Assembly (NCBI RefSeq): GCF_004342285.1
Contig: NZ_SMCV01000002.1
Coordinates: 558,001-622,000, forward strand
DNA: 64,000 bases
Reading direction: 5' to 3'
DNA from: Klebsiella sp. BIGb0138
GTDB taxonomy: Bacteria; Pseudomonadota; Gammaproteobacteria; Enterobacterales; Enterobacteriaceae
A program made the position numbers and the translations under genes. Below are positions 1 through 11,112 of this stretch, in pieces. The notes beneath the pieces were generated by a model that searched no databases, was not told where the DNA came from, and saw only the letters and a program-made list of their open reading frames with translations. Positions within the stretch are counted from its first letter, which is position 1, and each line of letters begins with the position of its first letter.

Positions 1-3000
1 GCCCTGATCGAGGATGGTACGCGAGTCAATTTTGCTCGACACGGTGAAGGCGATACGCGTCGGGATATTGGCCTTGATCAGGCCGGTAATCACGTCGACG
101 GACGGACGCTGGGTAGCCAGCACGAGGTGAATCCCCGCCGCACGCGCTTTTTGTGCCAGGCGCGCGATCAGCTCTTCGACTTTCTTACCCACGGTCATCA
201 TCAGATCGGCGAATTCATCCACCAGAACGACGATATACGGCAGTTTTTCCAGCACCGGATGCACGGCGTCCATACTGTCGCCCGGCTTCCAGTAAGGATC
301 CGGAATTGGACGCCCCATTCGCGCCGCCTCGGCAATCTTCTCGTTGTAACCTGCCAGATTACGCACGCCCAGCGCCGACATCAGCTTGTAGCGACGCTCC
401 ATCTCGTTCACGCTCCAGCGCAACGCGTTGGCGGCGTCTTTCATATCGGTGACCACTTCCGTCAGCAGATGCGGGATCCCTTCATAGACCGACAGTTCGA
501 GCATTTTCGGGTCAATCATAATGAAGCGCACATCTTCCGGCTGCGCTTTATAGAGCATGCTGAGGATCATGGCGTTCACGCCGACCGATTTACCGGAACC
601 GGTGGTACCGGCAACCAGCAGGTGCGGCATTTTTGCCAGATCGGCAACGACCGGATCGCCAGCGATGTCTTTACCCAGCACCACGGTAAGCGGCGATGGG
701 TTATCGCGGAATTTGGTGTTATCCAGCACTTCACGCAGGTAAACGGTCTGACGCTTTTTATTCGGCAGTTCCAGGCCGACGTACGGCTTACCTGGAATCA
801 CCTCCACGACGCGCACCGCAACGGTGGACAAGGAGCGGGCCAGGTCGCGCGACAGGTTTGAAATACGCGCGGCCTTCACGCCCGGCGCCAGATTCAGCTC
901 GAAGCGGGTGATAACCGGACCTGGCGAGTAGTTCACCACATCCGCTTTGATGCGGAAGTCAGCCAGACGGGCCTCAACCAGGCGCGCCATTTGCTCCAGC
1001 GCGAAGGTATCCACCGGTTCGACCTCGCTCGGCGGCGGCGTCAGCAGATCCAGCGACGGCAGCGGCGTCGTCGGCCGTTGCATCGGCTGGCTGTTGCCGT
1101 TACGCATCAGCAGCGGGTGAATCAGGCTATCCTGCGGCGGCTGCACGGCGGCTGTCTGCTGCGGCGTGTGGCCCTGAGGGGCTTGCTGCGGGTGTTGAGC
1201 CGGCTGTTGTTGATACTGCTGGACCGGCGGCTGCTGTGTCGGCTGCTGATACTGCTGGACCGGCGGCTGCTGTGTCGGCTGCTGATACTGCTGGACCGGC
1301 GGCTGCTGTGCCGGCTGCTGGTACTGCTGGACCGGCGGCTGCTGTGCCGGCTGCTGGTACTGCTGTACCGGCGGCTGTGTTTCCGGCATCGGAGTGAACA
1401 GCGGCTCGCCTGGGCCGTCATCGACCAACGCCTTCATCGGCGAGAAGTCATAATCAGCAGGCGAGAATGGCGTTGCCCCCTGCGGCTGCTCGCTGCTGTA
1501 GCGCTGCTGCTGGGAAGCGGCAAACTGCCGGGCCAGCTCGGCTTCAGCAGCCGAGTCATCATCTTCTTCTTGCTCAGATGGGTAGGCTTCACCATAGCGC
1601 TGCTGCTGAGTGGCGGCGAACTGGCGCGCCAGTTCATCCTGCTCCAGCGCATCCACTTCTTCGTCCGTTAACGGTTCATCGTCATAGCTCTGATCGAGTT
1701 CCGCCTTCCGCGCACGCTCTTCCGCCATCCGCTGCGACGGAAGCTTAATCCCATACGAAGCCAGCTCCCGACGTGTCGGAACGCGAACATGGTTAGGGCG
1801 CGGCAGTTTTGGACCAATCCCCTCTTTCACCTGCGCGCGCGGCCCACCGGACGCCGGGCTGAACACCGGCGCCGCAGATGACGCCGCAGAAGCCACGGTG
1901 GCAGCCGTCGCGCCAGCGCCGGTGGCCTGGTGTACGCCGGCCGCAAGCGGGGTTACCGCAGCGGCATCGACCGGGGAAGAGGACGGAGGCGTCATGGGGC
2001 GCGTCGCGACCGGGCTTTCCGGTTCTGGAATCGGCTGATACCAGGCGGCCAGCTGCTCACGTTCGCGCGCACGTTTTTCTTCGACTTCTTCAAAATAATA
2101 CATCGGCGGACGCTGCGGCTTCACCTCTTCCTGCGGCGCTTCAGGCTCTACGGCAGCTGAAGAAACGGGGGGTTGCGGCTGATAATAGGTCTGCTGAGCA
2201 GCTTCCGACGGATAAACAGGCTGCTGCACGGGCTGATAAACCGGCGCCTGTTCCGGCTGATACACCTGCTGCTGCGGCTGCGACGGCGCGGACTGATAAA
2301 CCGGCGCCTGTTCCGGCTGATACACCTGCTGCTGCGGCTGCGACGGTGCGGACTGATAAACCGACGCCTGTTCCGGCTGATACACCTGCTGCTGCGGCTG
2401 CGACGGTGCGGGCTGATAAACCGGCGCCTGTTCCGGCTGGTAAACCTGCTGCTGCGGCTGCGACGGTGTGGGCTGATAAACCGGCGCCGCTTCCGGCTGA
2501 TACACCTGCTGCTGCGCCTGCGACGGTGCGGGCTGATAAACCGGCGCCGGTTCCGGCTGATACACCTGCTGTTGCGCCTGCGACGGTGCGGACTGATAAA
2601 CCGGCGCCTGTTCCGGCTGATATACCTGCTGCTGCGCCTGCGACGGTGCGGGCTGATAAACAGGCTGCTGCAACGGCGCCTGACCGGCTACCGGTTCGGC
2701 CCACGTCTGCGGCGCCGCGGTGGCCGCCGCCGCCGTACCGAGCGGGTCGGCAATGCTTTGGCCATTCAATAACGGGTCATAGGGGTCGAAATCCCCCGGG
2801 CGCGTTGCGCTGGAGCCGGAGAACAGCACATCGTCTGCCTCTGCCGGACGCGTCGCGCTGGCGCCGGAGAAGAGCACATCATCCGCCGCGACTGGCGCCC
2901 CGTTTGCGCTGAACTGGACGTCCTCTTCGGCATCATCCATCCGTTTACCGGAGAACAGCGCGGCATCGGTCTTGCGCCCCATCGGATTGCTGAATTTCTC

Positions 3001-3750
3001 CGCCAGGCGCTGACGACGCGCTAAGGCGCTGCGTAAAATGCGCGCGCGCCGGGATTCCTGCGGTTTGGCAGATTCGTCATATTCGTCTTCATCATCTTCA
3101 TATTCATCCTCATCCACCCACGTATCGTCGCGACGGGTGCGATTGCTGGCGAACGTGAGGACGGAAAGAATACCGCCGCCGAGTTTTTCGGCGATGCTCA
3201 CCCAGGACCAGCCGGTAAACAGAGTTAACCCCGCCGCCCAGATACAGAGCAGCGCGATGGTTCCACCGCTGCTGTGCAGCAAGGGTTGCAGAGTGGTGCT
3301 CAGCAAGCTGCCAATCACCCCGCCCGAGGCGAAATACCAGATATCATCGGCATTGATGGCGGCCAGGCCGCAGGAGGTCAGAATCAGCGCCAGCGCGCCA
3401 ATTAAGCGTAGCGAGACGGCAAAGTAATCGATGTACTCGTCGTTGGCCTGATTACGCCAGGCAAACCAGCAGCCGCCGATGATGATCACCGGGATGGTAT
3501 AGGCCATTACGCCAAAAATGAAAAATAGCGTATCGGCAAGCCAGGCTCCCGGTATTCCGCCTATGTTGTGAATAGGCTCGTGCCAGGCCGTTTGCGACCA
3601 GCTAGGATCCGAGGGATTAAAGCTGAGTAAGGCTACCATCAGCCAGATGGCAAATAGGGAGCAAAGGATGAGTAACGCCTCAAGGAGTCGGCGCCCGCTG
3701 CTTAACTTGGTCAGTTTGACTTCTTTGTCTTCGGTGTATTCCTGGCTCAA
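1..3750 (-). CDS. ftsK: DNA translocase FtsK, C-terminal end outside window
   Basis: FtsK is the septal, membrane-anchored hexameric DNA pump that clears chromosome termini and activates XerCD at dif. About 1250 codons are present; reading stops at ...RTILDQG, so the end of the motor and the DNA-reading gamma domain (roughly 145 residues by comparison with E. coli) are missing. The TTG start at 3750 gives [16 protein letters not shown] and has a GGAGAG ribosome site just upstream. The N-terminal quarter carries four membrane segments, followed by an acidic stretch and a long Pro/Gln-rich linker containing two tandem-repeat tracts. The motor shows Walker [10 protein letters not shown] (about 590-618) and Walker [13 protein letters not shown] (about 205-245). 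It lies downstream of lrp, as in E. coli. Confidence 0.97.
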   Translation of the reverse strand, partial: MSQEYTEDKEVKLTKLSSGRRLLEALLILCSLFAIWLMVALLSFNPSDPSWSQTAWHEPIHNIGGIPGAWLADTLFFIFGVMAYTIPVIIIGGCWFAWRNQANDEYIDYFAVSLRLIGALALILTSCGLAAINADDIWYFASGGVIGSLLSTTLQPLLHSSGGTIALLCIWAAGLTLFTGWSWVSIAEKLGGGILSVLTFASNRTRRDDTWVDEDEYEDDEDEYDESAKPQESRRARILRSALARRQRLAEKFSNPMGRKTDAALFSGKRMDDAEEDVQFSANGAPVAADDVLFSGASATRPAEADDVLFSGSSATRPGDFDPYDPLLNGQSIADPLGTAAAATAAPQTWAEPVAGQAPLQQPVYQPAPSQAQQQVYQPEQAPVYQSAPSQAQQQVYQPEPAPVYQPAPSQAQQQVYQPEAAPVYQPTPSQPQQQVYQPEQAPVYQPAPSQPQQQVYQPEQASVYQSAPSQPQQQVYQPEQAPVYQSAPSQPQQQVYQPEQAPVYQPVQQPVYPSEAAQQTYYQPQPPVSSAAVEPEAPQEEVKPQRPPMYYFEEVEEKRAREREQLAAWYQPIPEPESPVATRPMTPPSSSPVDAAAVTPLAAGVHQATGAGATAATVASAASSAAPVFSPASGGPRAQVKEGIGPKLPRPNHVRVPTRRELASYGIKLPSQRMAEERARKAELDQSYDDEPLTDEEVDALEQDELARQFAATQQQRYGEAYPSEQEEDDDSAAEAELARQFAASQQQRYSSEQPQGATPFSPADYDFSPMKALVDDGPGEPLFTPMPETQPPVQQYQQPAQQPPVQQYQQPAQQPPVQQYQQPTQQPPVQQYQQPTQQPPVQQYQQQPAQHPQQAPQGHTPQQTAAVQPPQDSLIHPLLMRNGNSQPMQRPTTPLPSLDLLTPPPSEVEPVDTFALEQMARLVEARLADFRIKADVVNYSPGPVITRFELNLAPGVKAARISNLSRDLARSLSTVAVRVVEVIPGKPYVGLELPNKKRQTVYLREVLDNTKFRDNPSPLTVVLGKDIAGDPVVADLAKMPHLLVAGTTGSGKSVGVNAMILSMLYKAQPEDVRFIMIDPKMLELSVYEGIPHLLTEVVTDMKDAANALRWSVNEMERRYKLMSALGVRNLAGYNEKIAEAARMGRPIPDPYWKPGDSMDAVHPVLEKLPYIVVLVDEFADLMMTVGKKVEELIARLAQKARAAGIHLVLATQRPSVDVITGLIKANIPTRIAFTVSSKIDSRTILDQG
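1209..1384 (-). repeat. 36-bp tandem repeat in the ftsK linker
   Basis: Four complete 36-bp units (starting at 1209, 1245, 1281 and 1317) plus a shortened fifth lie in frame within ftsK. Each encodes a 12-residue [16 protein letters not shown] unit. The E. coli FtsK linker has comparable QQPxxPQxQYQQP units, so the tract is a family trait, but its copy number is likely to vary. Confidence 0.9.
2231..2650 (-). repeat. 60-bp tandem repeat in the ftsK linker (7 copies)
   Basis: Seven consecutive 60-bp units, with partial units at both ends, are nearly identical and differ by only a few substitutions. Each encodes a 20-residue unit of the form [20 protein letters not shown]. All copies keep the ftsK reading frame. 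The sequence homogeneity suggests recent expansion by slippage or unequal recombination. Confidence 0.93.
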
Positions 3751-3800
3751 AAAAGGCTCTCCAGGTATCAGGCTGTTTCCTGCCTGCTGCTAAAACGGAC

Positions 3801-3828
3801 AACAGTGCCGGGTCACCCCGGCACTGTT
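3801..3828 (-). terminator. Hairpin between lrp and ftsK
   Basis: A perfect 12-bp stem (AACAGTGCCGGG / CCCGGCACTGTT) with a 4-base loop lies between the lrp stop and the ftsK start. On the minus strand it is followed by GTCCGTTTT, a poor U-tract, so it is either a weak terminator or a read-through attenuator that lets some lrp transcripts reach ftsK. Confidence 0.55.
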
Positions 3829-3885
3829 GCTGTATGGATTAACAGGAGTGTAATCAAACTACTTCGATTTTGCACCTGTTCCGTG

Positions 3886-4380
3886 TTAGCGCGTCTTAAT
3901 TACCAGACGATTACTTTGCTTGACTTCTTCCATTACCACGTAGGTACGGGTGTCATTCACGCCCGGTAGGCGCAGCAGGGTTTCGCCCAGTAATTTACGA
4001 TACGCTGACATATCCGGCACACGGGTTTTCAACAGATAGTCGAAATCACCGGATACCAGATGACACTCTTGAATTTCTTCAAGTTTTTGCACAGCGGCGT
4101 TAAATTGCTCAAACACATCCGGTGCGCCACGATTCAGAGTAATCTCAACAAATACCAGAAGTGATGCATCCAGATAATGCGGGTTGAGCAGCGCCGTATA
4201 GCCCTGAATAAAACCCTGTCTTTCCAGCCGACGCACGCGCTCAAGGCAAGGCGTCGGTGAAAGTCCCACCCGTTTAGAAAGCTCGACGTTGGAAATACGC
4301 CCATCTTTTTGCAGTTCATTCAAAATGTTACGATCGATGCGGTCGAGATCTTTGCCAGGGCGCTTCTTGCTATCTACCAT
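3886..4380 (-). CDS. lrp: Leucine-responsive regulatory protein Lrp
   Basis: Lrp is a global DNA-binding regulator of amino-acid metabolism, transport and fimbriae that wraps DNA as octamers or hexadecamers and senses leucine. The 164-residue protein matches E. coli Lrp at essentially every position (I recall one Thr-to-Ala change, near residue 95). The N-terminal third is the AsnC-type helix-turn-helix (IDRNILNELQKDGRISNVEL... onward) and the C-terminal part is the RAM/AsnC effector domain. It is transcribed away from trxB behind a 534-bp spacer, consistent with the long autoregulated leader known in E. coli, and ftsK follows on the same strand. Confidence 0.99.
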   Translation of the reverse strand: MVDSKKRPGKDLDRIDRNILNELQKDGRISNVELSKRVGLSPTPCLERVRRLERQGFIQGYTALLNPHYLDASLLVFVEITLNRGAPDVFEQFNAAVQKLEEIQECHLVSGDFDYLLKTRVPDMSAYRKLLGETLLRLPGVNDTRTYVVMEEVKQSNRLVIKTR

Positions 4381-5883
<1,503 letters not shown>

Positions 5884-5911
5884 TCTTTACAAGTCAGTAA
5901 CAAAGGTAAAG

Positions 5912-5940
5912 AAGGCGACGAAAAGTCGCCTTTATTTTTT
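5912..5940 (+). terminator. trxB terminator
   Basis: An 8-bp stem AAGGCGAC/GTCGCCTT with loop GAAAA is followed by TTATTTTTT. This is a classic intrinsic terminator 28 bp after the trxB stop. Confidence 0.9.
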
Positions 5941-5997
5941 CCTCGTTGTAACATTGCGTGGCCCAAAAACCTCATAACTACACCTGCTAAGTGCGCA

Positions 5998-7764
5998 ATG
6001 AATAAAACCCGTCAACAAGAGTTAACCCGCTGGTTAAAAGAGCAAAGCATTCTCTCCCGTCGCTGGTTGATGATTTCCCGCGCGCTGGGCGTCATTAGCG
6101 GCCTTCTGATCGTCGCTCAGGCATGGCTGCTGGCGCGGATCCTGCACCGCATGATTATGGAGAATATTCCGGCGACGGCGCTGGTACTGCCGTTTATCGT
6201 CCTGGTGCTGATTTTTGTTCTCCGGGCCTGGGTGGTATGGCTGCGCGAGCGGGTGGGCTTCTATGCCGGGCAACACATTCGTTATGAGATTCGCCGTCAG
6301 GTTCTCGATCGCCTGCAGCAGGCCGGTCCCGCGTGGATTCAGGGTAAACCGGCCGGGAGCTGGGCGACGCTCATACTCGAACAAATTGACGATATGCACG
6401 ATTACTACGCGCGCTACCTGCCGCAGATGACGCTGGCGGCCTGCGTGCCGCTGCTGATCGTCCTCACCCTGTTGCCGATTAACTGGGCCGCCGCGCTGAT
6501 TCTGCTCGGCACCGCACCGCTGATTCCGCTGTTTATGGCGTTGGTAGGGATGGGGGCCGCGGATGCTAACCGGCGTAACTTCCTGGCGCTGGCCCGCCTG
6601 AGCGGGCATTTTCTCGACCGCCTGCGCGGCATGGAAACGCTGCGCATCTTTCATCGCGGCGCCGCGGAAACGGATAACATTCGTGAGGCCTCCCAGGATT
6701 TCCGTCAGCGGACGATGGAAGTATTGCGTCTCGCCTTCCTCTCTTCCGGGGTGCTGGAGTTTTTCACTTCGCTCTCCATTGCCCTGGTGGCGGTCTACTT
6801 CGGTTTCTCCTACCTCGGAGAGCTGAATTTCGGCCACTACGGTGCCGGCGTCACCCTGATGTCTGGTTTTCTGGCGCTGATCCTGGCACCGGAGTTTTTC
6901 CAGCCGCTGCGTGACTTAGGCACGTTCTACCATGCCAGGGCGCAGGCCATTGGCGCGGCGGATAGTCTGAAAACGTTTATGGAAACGCCGCTGGCGCAGG
7001 CGAAACGCGGTGAAAAGGTACTCAGCGACAATGAGCTGATTCGCCTCGAAGCCCGCGATTTAATCGTTAAATCACCTGAAGGCAAAGTGCTGGCGGGTCC
7101 GCTCAACTTTACTCTTCCCGCCGGCAAGCGCGTGGTGCTGGTAGGGAAAAGCGGATCCGGTAAAAGTTCGCTGCTGAATACCTTAACCGGCTTTCTCCCC
7201 TACGAGGGTTCGCTGATGGTCAACGACGTGGAACTGCGCGATCTTGACGCCAGCCGTTGGCATCGCCTGCTGAGCTGGGTGGGGCAAAACCCGCAGCTCC
7301 CCGCCGCCACGCTGCGTGATAACGTGCTGTTGGCATCGCCGGAAGCCAGCGAATCGCAGCTCCAGCTGGCGCTGGATAAAGCCTGGGTGAGCGAATTCGT
7401 GGCCCAGCTGCCGCAAGGTATTGACACGCTGGTTGGCGATCAGGCCGCTCGCCTGTCGGTCGGCCAGGCGCAGCGAATTGCCGTCGCGCGGGCGCTGCTG
7501 ATGCCCTGCCGTCTGCTGCTGCTGGATGAACCCGCCGCCAGCCTCGATGCGCATAGCGAACAGCGGGTCATGCAGGCGCTTTTTCACGCTTCTTCACAAC
7601 AAACGACGCTGATGGTGACCCACCAGCTGGAAGGTCTCGCCGACTGGGATGCGATCTGGGTGATGCAGGATGGACAGATTGTCGAACAGGGGCTTTATTC
7701 GCAGCTGGCCGCCGCCGGCGGTCCTTTCGCCGGGCTGCTGGCCCACCGTCCGGAGGAGATTTAA
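5998..7764 (+). CDS. cydD: Heterodimeric ABC exporter CydDC, subunit CydD
   Basis: CydD pairs with CydC in the inner membrane to form an ABC transporter needed for assembly of cytochrome bd. It was long described as a cysteine/glutathione exporter and more recently linked to heme. The 588-residue length matches E. coli. An N-terminal six-helix transmembrane domain (about 20-310) is followed by the ATPase with Walker A GKSGSGKS (near 383), signature LSVGQAQR (near 487) and Walker B LLLLDEP. The stop codon is immediately followed by the cydC ATG, implying translational coupling. Confidence 0.98.
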   Translation: MNKTRQQELTRWLKEQSILSRRWLMISRALGVISGLLIVAQAWLLARILHRMIMENIPATALVLPFIVLVLIFVLRAWVVWLRERVGFYAGQHIRYEIRRQVLDRLQQAGPAWIQGKPAGSWATLILEQIDDMHDYYARYLPQMTLAACVPLLIVLTLLPINWAAALILLGTAPLIPLFMALVGMGAADANRRNFLALARLSGHFLDRLRGMETLRIFHRGAAETDNIREASQDFRQRTMEVLRLAFLSSGVLEFFTSLSIALVAVYFGFSYLGELNFGHYGAGVTLMSGFLALILAPEFFQPLRDLGTFYHARAQAIGAADSLKTFMETPLAQAKRGEKVLSDNELIRLEARDLIVKSPEGKVLAGPLNFTLPAGKRVVLVGKSGSGKSSLLNTLTGFLPYEGSLMVNDVELRDLDASRWHRLLSWVGQNPQLPAATLRDNVLLASPEASESQLQLALDKAWVSEFVAQLPQGIDTLVGDQAARLSVGQAQRIAVARALLMPCRLLLLDEPAASLDAHSEQRVMQALFHASSQQTTLMVTHQLEGLADWDAIWVMQDGQIVEQGLYSQLAAAGGPFAGLLAHRPEEI

Positions 7765-9486
7765 ATGCGCGCATTATTACCCTATCTGGCGCTGTATAAA
7801 CGGCACATCTGGTTGCTGACGCTTGGCGTGGTGCTGGCCATCGTCACCCTGCTGGCCAGCATCGGCCTGCTGACGCTGTCGGGGTGGTTCTTATCGGCCT
7901 CCGCCGTGGTCGGCGTCGCCGGGATCTACAGTTTTAACTATATGCTGCCGGCCGCAGGCGTGCGCGGCGCGGCAATTATTCGTACCGCCGGTCGCTACTT
8001 CGAACGCCTCGTCAGCCACGACGCCACTTTCCGCGTCCTGCAACATCTGCGCGTTTTCACCTTCAGCAAGCTGCTGCCGCTCTCCCCTGCCGGGCTGGCG
8101 CGTTTTCGTCAGGGCGAACTGCTCAACCGGGTGGTCGCCGACGTTGATACTCTGGACCATCTCTATCTGCGGGTGATTTCCCCGCTGGTGGGAGCGCTGG
8201 TGGTCATTGTGGTGGTCAGCGCGGGCTTAAGCATTCTCGACGTCACGCTGGCGCTGACGCTGGGGGGAATTATGCTGCTGACGCTGTTGATCCTGCCGCC
8301 GCTGTTTTATCGGGCGGGTAAACCGGCCGGTGAAAGCATGACGCAAATGCGCGGGCAGTACCGCCAGCAGCTTACCGCCTGGCTGCAGGGACAAGCTGAG
8401 CTGATGCTGTTCAGCGCCAGCGACCGCTACCGCGCCCAGATGGAAAAGACCGAACTGCACTGGCAGGATGCGCAACGTCGCCAGGCCGAGCTGACGGCGC
8501 TATCGCAGGCGCTGATGCTGCTGGTGAGCGGGATAGCGGTAGTAGCCATGCTGTGGCTCGCCTCTGCCGGCGTCGGTGGCAATAGCCAGCCCGGCGCGCT
8601 GATTGCGCTGTTTGTCTTCTGCGCGCTGGCGGCCTTTGAAGCGCTGGCCCCGGTCACCGGCGCATTTCAGCACCTCGGGCAGGTCATCGCCTCCGCCCGA
8701 CGGATTACGCAAATTACCGAACAGCAGCCGGAGGTCTCCTTCGTACAGGGCGCCGATCGGCAGTTTGCGCAGGTTGCGCTGACCTTTAATCAGGTCTCCT
8801 TCAGCTATCCGCAGCAGACCACGCCGGCGCTGGAAAACATCTCGTTGCAGATCGCCCCCGGAGAGCATATTGCCATTCTGGGGCGCACCGGCTGCGGCAA
8901 ATCCACGCTGCTGCAACTCCTGACCCGCGCCTGGGATCCCGCGCAGGGAGAGATTCTGCTCAACGATCGGCCGTTAACCCAGCTCAACGAAGCGACCCTA
9001 CGCCAGGCGATGAGCGTTGTCCCCCAGCGCGTGCACCTGTTTAGCGCCACGCTGCGCGACAACCTGCTGCTGGCGGCGCCGCAGGCCAGCGATACCCAGT
9101 TGATGAACACCCTGCAACGCGTCGGGCTGGATAAGCTACTGGAAGACGGCGGTCTCAATAGCTGGCTCGGCGAAGGTGGCCGTCAGCTCTCCGGCGGCGA
9201 ACTCCGCAGACTGGCCATCGCCCGTGCGCTGCTGCACGACGCGCCGCTGATGCTGCTTGATGAGCCCACCGAAGGTCTCGATGCCACGACGGAAAGCCAG
9301 ATTCTGGATTTACTCGCTGAGGTCATGAGCGAGAAGACCGTGCTGATGGTCACCCACCGTCTGCGCGGCCTGGCGCGTTTTAATCAGATAATTGTCATGG
9401 ACAACGGCGAGATTATTGAGCAAGGTAGTCACGCGGAACTGCTGGCCGAACAGGGGCGTTACTACCAGTTTAAGCAGCGTCTGTAG
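7765..9486 (+). CDS. cydC: Heterodimeric ABC exporter CydDC, subunit CydC
   Basis: CydC is the partner half-transporter of CydD. The 573-residue protein has an N-terminal transmembrane domain (about 10-310) and a C-terminal ATPase with Walker A GRTGCGKS (near 373), signature LSGGELRR (near 475) and Walker B LMLLDEPTEGLD. It begins directly after the cydD TAA with no gap, so the two are made as one operon. Loss of either subunit in E. coli abolishes active cytochrome bd oxidase. Confidence 0.98.
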   Translation: MRALLPYLALYKRHIWLLTLGVVLAIVTLLASIGLLTLSGWFLSASAVVGVAGIYSFNYMLPAAGVRGAAIIRTAGRYFERLVSHDATFRVLQHLRVFTFSKLLPLSPAGLARFRQGELLNRVVADVDTLDHLYLRVISPLVGALVVIVVVSAGLSILDVTLALTLGGIMLLTLLILPPLFYRAGKPAGESMTQMRGQYRQQLTAWLQGQAELMLFSASDRYRAQMEKTELHWQDAQRRQAELTALSQALMLLVSGIAVVAMLWLASAGVGGNSQPGALIALFVFCALAAFEALAPVTGAFQHLGQVIASARRITQITEQQPEVSFVQGADRQFAQVALTFNQVSFSYPQQTTPALENISLQIAPGEHIAILGRTGCGKSTLLQLLTRAWDPAQGEILLNDRPLTQLNEATLRQAMSVVPQRVHLFSATLRDNLLLAAPQASDTQLMNTLQRVGLDKLLEDGGLNSWLGEGGRQLSGGELRRLAIARALLHDAPLMLLDEPTEGLDATTESQILDLLAEVMSEKTVLMVTHRLRGLARFNQIIVMDNGEIIEQGSHAELLAEQGRYYQFKQRL

Positions 9487-9556
9487 ACCGCTTGTCTGAA
9501 GGTGCTGTACAACGTTTTGCGTATATACTCTATGAGTTTCAGGCGTGCTGAAAGCG

Positions 9557-9605
9557 GCCCCGTGGAGTCAGGCACTGGCCTGTGGCCACGGTGGGACCAC
9601 GGGGC
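9557..9605 (+). promoter_or_regulatory. Structured leader between cydC and aat
   Basis: GCCCCGTGG at 9557-9565 is perfectly complementary to CCACGGGGC at 9597-9605. Its CCGTGG core can alternatively pair with a second CCACGG at 9586-9591. A small AGGC-actg-GCCT hairpin (9570-9581) sits inside. A possible -10 TATACT lies at 9524-9529, so the element would be in an aat leader of about 130 nt. Function is unknown; there is no U-tract, so it is not a standard terminator. Confidence 0.45.
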
Positions 9606-9667
9606 TGATGTACGCTTGTAAGACAGCGAATATATTGAACAATTGCCTGGTGCGTATTGAGGTTAAA

Positions 9668-10372
9668 ATGCGTCTGGTTCAGCTTTCCCGTCAGTCCATT
9701 GCCTTTCCTTCCCCGGAAGGCGCCCTGCGCGAACCGAATGGCCTGCTGGCGCTCGGCGGCGATCTTAGCCCGGCGCGCCTGCTGATGGCCTATCAGCACG
9801 GAATTTTCCCCTGGTTTTCTCCGGGCGACCCTATTTTATGGTGGTCTCCCGATCCGCGCGCGGTGCTGTGGCCTGAACGGTTTCACCTCAGCCGCAGCAT
9901 GAAACGTTTCCATCAGCGCTCTCCCTATCGCGTCACGCTGAACCATGCCTTCGGCGAGGTTATCGCGGGCTGTGCCGACAATCGTGATGAAGGGACCTGG
10001 ATTACGCCCAGCATCGTGAAGGCCTATCACCAGCTCCACGAGCTGGGTCATGCGCACTCGATCGAGGTGTGGCTCGGCAATACGCTGGTGGGAGGGATGT
10101 ACGGCGTGGCGCAAGGCGCGCTATTTTGCGGCGAGTCGATGTTCAGCCGCGCGGAAAATGCCTCGAAAACCGCGCTGCTGGTATTCTGCCAGGCGTTTAT
10201 GCGCGACGGCGGGAAATTAATTGACTGCCAGGTGCTGAATAATCATACGGCATCGCTGGGGGCGAGCGAAATCCCCCGCCGCGATTATCTCGATAGCCTG
10301 GCGATATTGCGGACCTTCCGTCTGCCGGAAAGATTTTGGGTGCCCAGGGTGCTATTTACCGGCAATGTGTAA
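9668..10372 (+). CDS. aat: Leucyl/phenylalanyl-tRNA-protein transferase
   Basis: Aat transfers Leu or Phe from tRNA to proteins with N-terminal Lys or Arg, creating N-degrons that ClpS hands to ClpAP. Both clpS and clpA lie within this window. The 234-residue protein starts [20 protein letters not shown] after a TGAGG ribosome site; a longer in-frame extension from 9545 is not conserved and crosses the hairpin region. Family motifs [20 protein letters not shown] and [20 protein letters not shown] are intact. The last 20 or so residues differ from E. coli. Confidence 0.97.
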   Translation: MRLVQLSRQSIAFPSPEGALREPNGLLALGGDLSPARLLMAYQHGIFPWFSPGDPILWWSPDPRAVLWPERFHLSRSMKRFHQRSPYRVTLNHAFGEVIAGCADNRDEGTWITPSIVKAYHQLHELGHAHSIEVWLGNTLVGGMYGVAQGALFCGESMFSRAENASKTALLVFCQAFMRDGGKLIDCQVLNNHTASLGASEIPRRDYLDSLAILRTFRLPERFWVPRVLFTGNV

Positions 10373-10759
10373 ATGTTTTCAGCACATTTTTCACCGTGAT
10401 GGTATAATTGCGCAGTAGAGTAGCTTCTGCCTGTTGCCCCGCCGCCGTTATGGGAATAATAAGAGTCAGATAACGCCCATCGTTCTGTCACTCCCCTTTA
10501 CGTTTGCGCCTGTCATGCGGCTTATCCGTGTGAATTCCGGGCAATGCGCCAAAACTACTTCAATGACTTATACCCTTAATAATTTAGGATGCGTCAGGAA
10601 GGCACAACAAAGCGCCTGGCAGCGTCAATAACTATGTGACCAGGTAAGCGAAGAGAGCCTGAAAGATAAAGCACACAAACGTAAAACTTTACTTACTCGC
10701 TGAACTTCGGCATTATCTTGCCGGTTCAAAACTACGGTAGTGATACCCCAGAGGACTAG
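10373..10759 (+). promoter_or_regulatory. infA promoter and leader region
   Basis: A strong extended -10 (TGG TATAAT, TATAAT at 10403-10408) lies just after aat and would give an infA leader of about 345 nt. A weaker second promoter is possible near 10690-10720 (TTACTT, 16-bp spacer, CATTAT). E. coli infA is known to have two promoters. No gene is supported within the 387 bp, and short frames here do not look coding. Confidence 0.55.
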
Positions 10760-10978
<219 letters not shown>

Positions 10979-11010
10979 TAGTTTTCCGCCCTCGTGGCGT
11001 CAGATGCTGA

Positions 11011-11036
11011 AGGCCGGGATAATTCCCGGTCTTTTC
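11011..11036 (+). terminator. infA terminator
   Basis: A CCGGGA/TCCCGG hairpin with loop TAAT, flanked by AG(G) and TCTTTT, lies 32 bp downstream of infA. Confidence 0.75.
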
Positions 11037-11067
11037 ATATCGGTTATCTGCTAAAACGGCGGGTATA

Positions 11068-11095
11068 AAAAAACCGGCCCACGGGCCGGTTTTTT
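11068..11095. terminator. Bidirectional terminator between infA and clpA
   Basis: The stem AACCGGCC/GGCCGGTT is flanked by A7 on the left and T6 on the right, so it should stop transcription from both infA (+) and clpA (-). Confidence 0.9.
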
Positions 11096-11112
11096 ACTAT
11101 CAGAGAACCGCT

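Noticed and set aside
127-861. Long open frame antisense to ftsK
   Set aside because: It lies fully inside the conserved ftsK motor coding sequence and has His/Gln-rich shadow composition with no family resemblance.
2231-2650. CRISPR-like regular repeats
   Set aside because: The units are contiguous, in-frame and without unique spacers; they encode a 20-residue protein repeat.
1878-2912. Long repetitive open frames on both strands over the ftsK linker
   Set aside because: They arise because the 60-bp repeat is open in several frames. Only the frame continuous with the FtsK membrane and motor domains is real.
6034-6837. Minus-strand frame antisense to cydD
   Set aside because: Shadow of a conserved transporter gene; no recognisable domain.
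9545-9667. N-terminal extension of aat
   Set aside because: Not conserved, crosses the hairpin region, and a good ribosome site and the conserved MRLVQLSR start lie at 9668.
10979-11112. tRNA gene expected from E. coli synteny
   Set aside because: No cloverleaf, no TTCRA T-loop and no CCA-adjacent acceptor pairing could be found in the gap.
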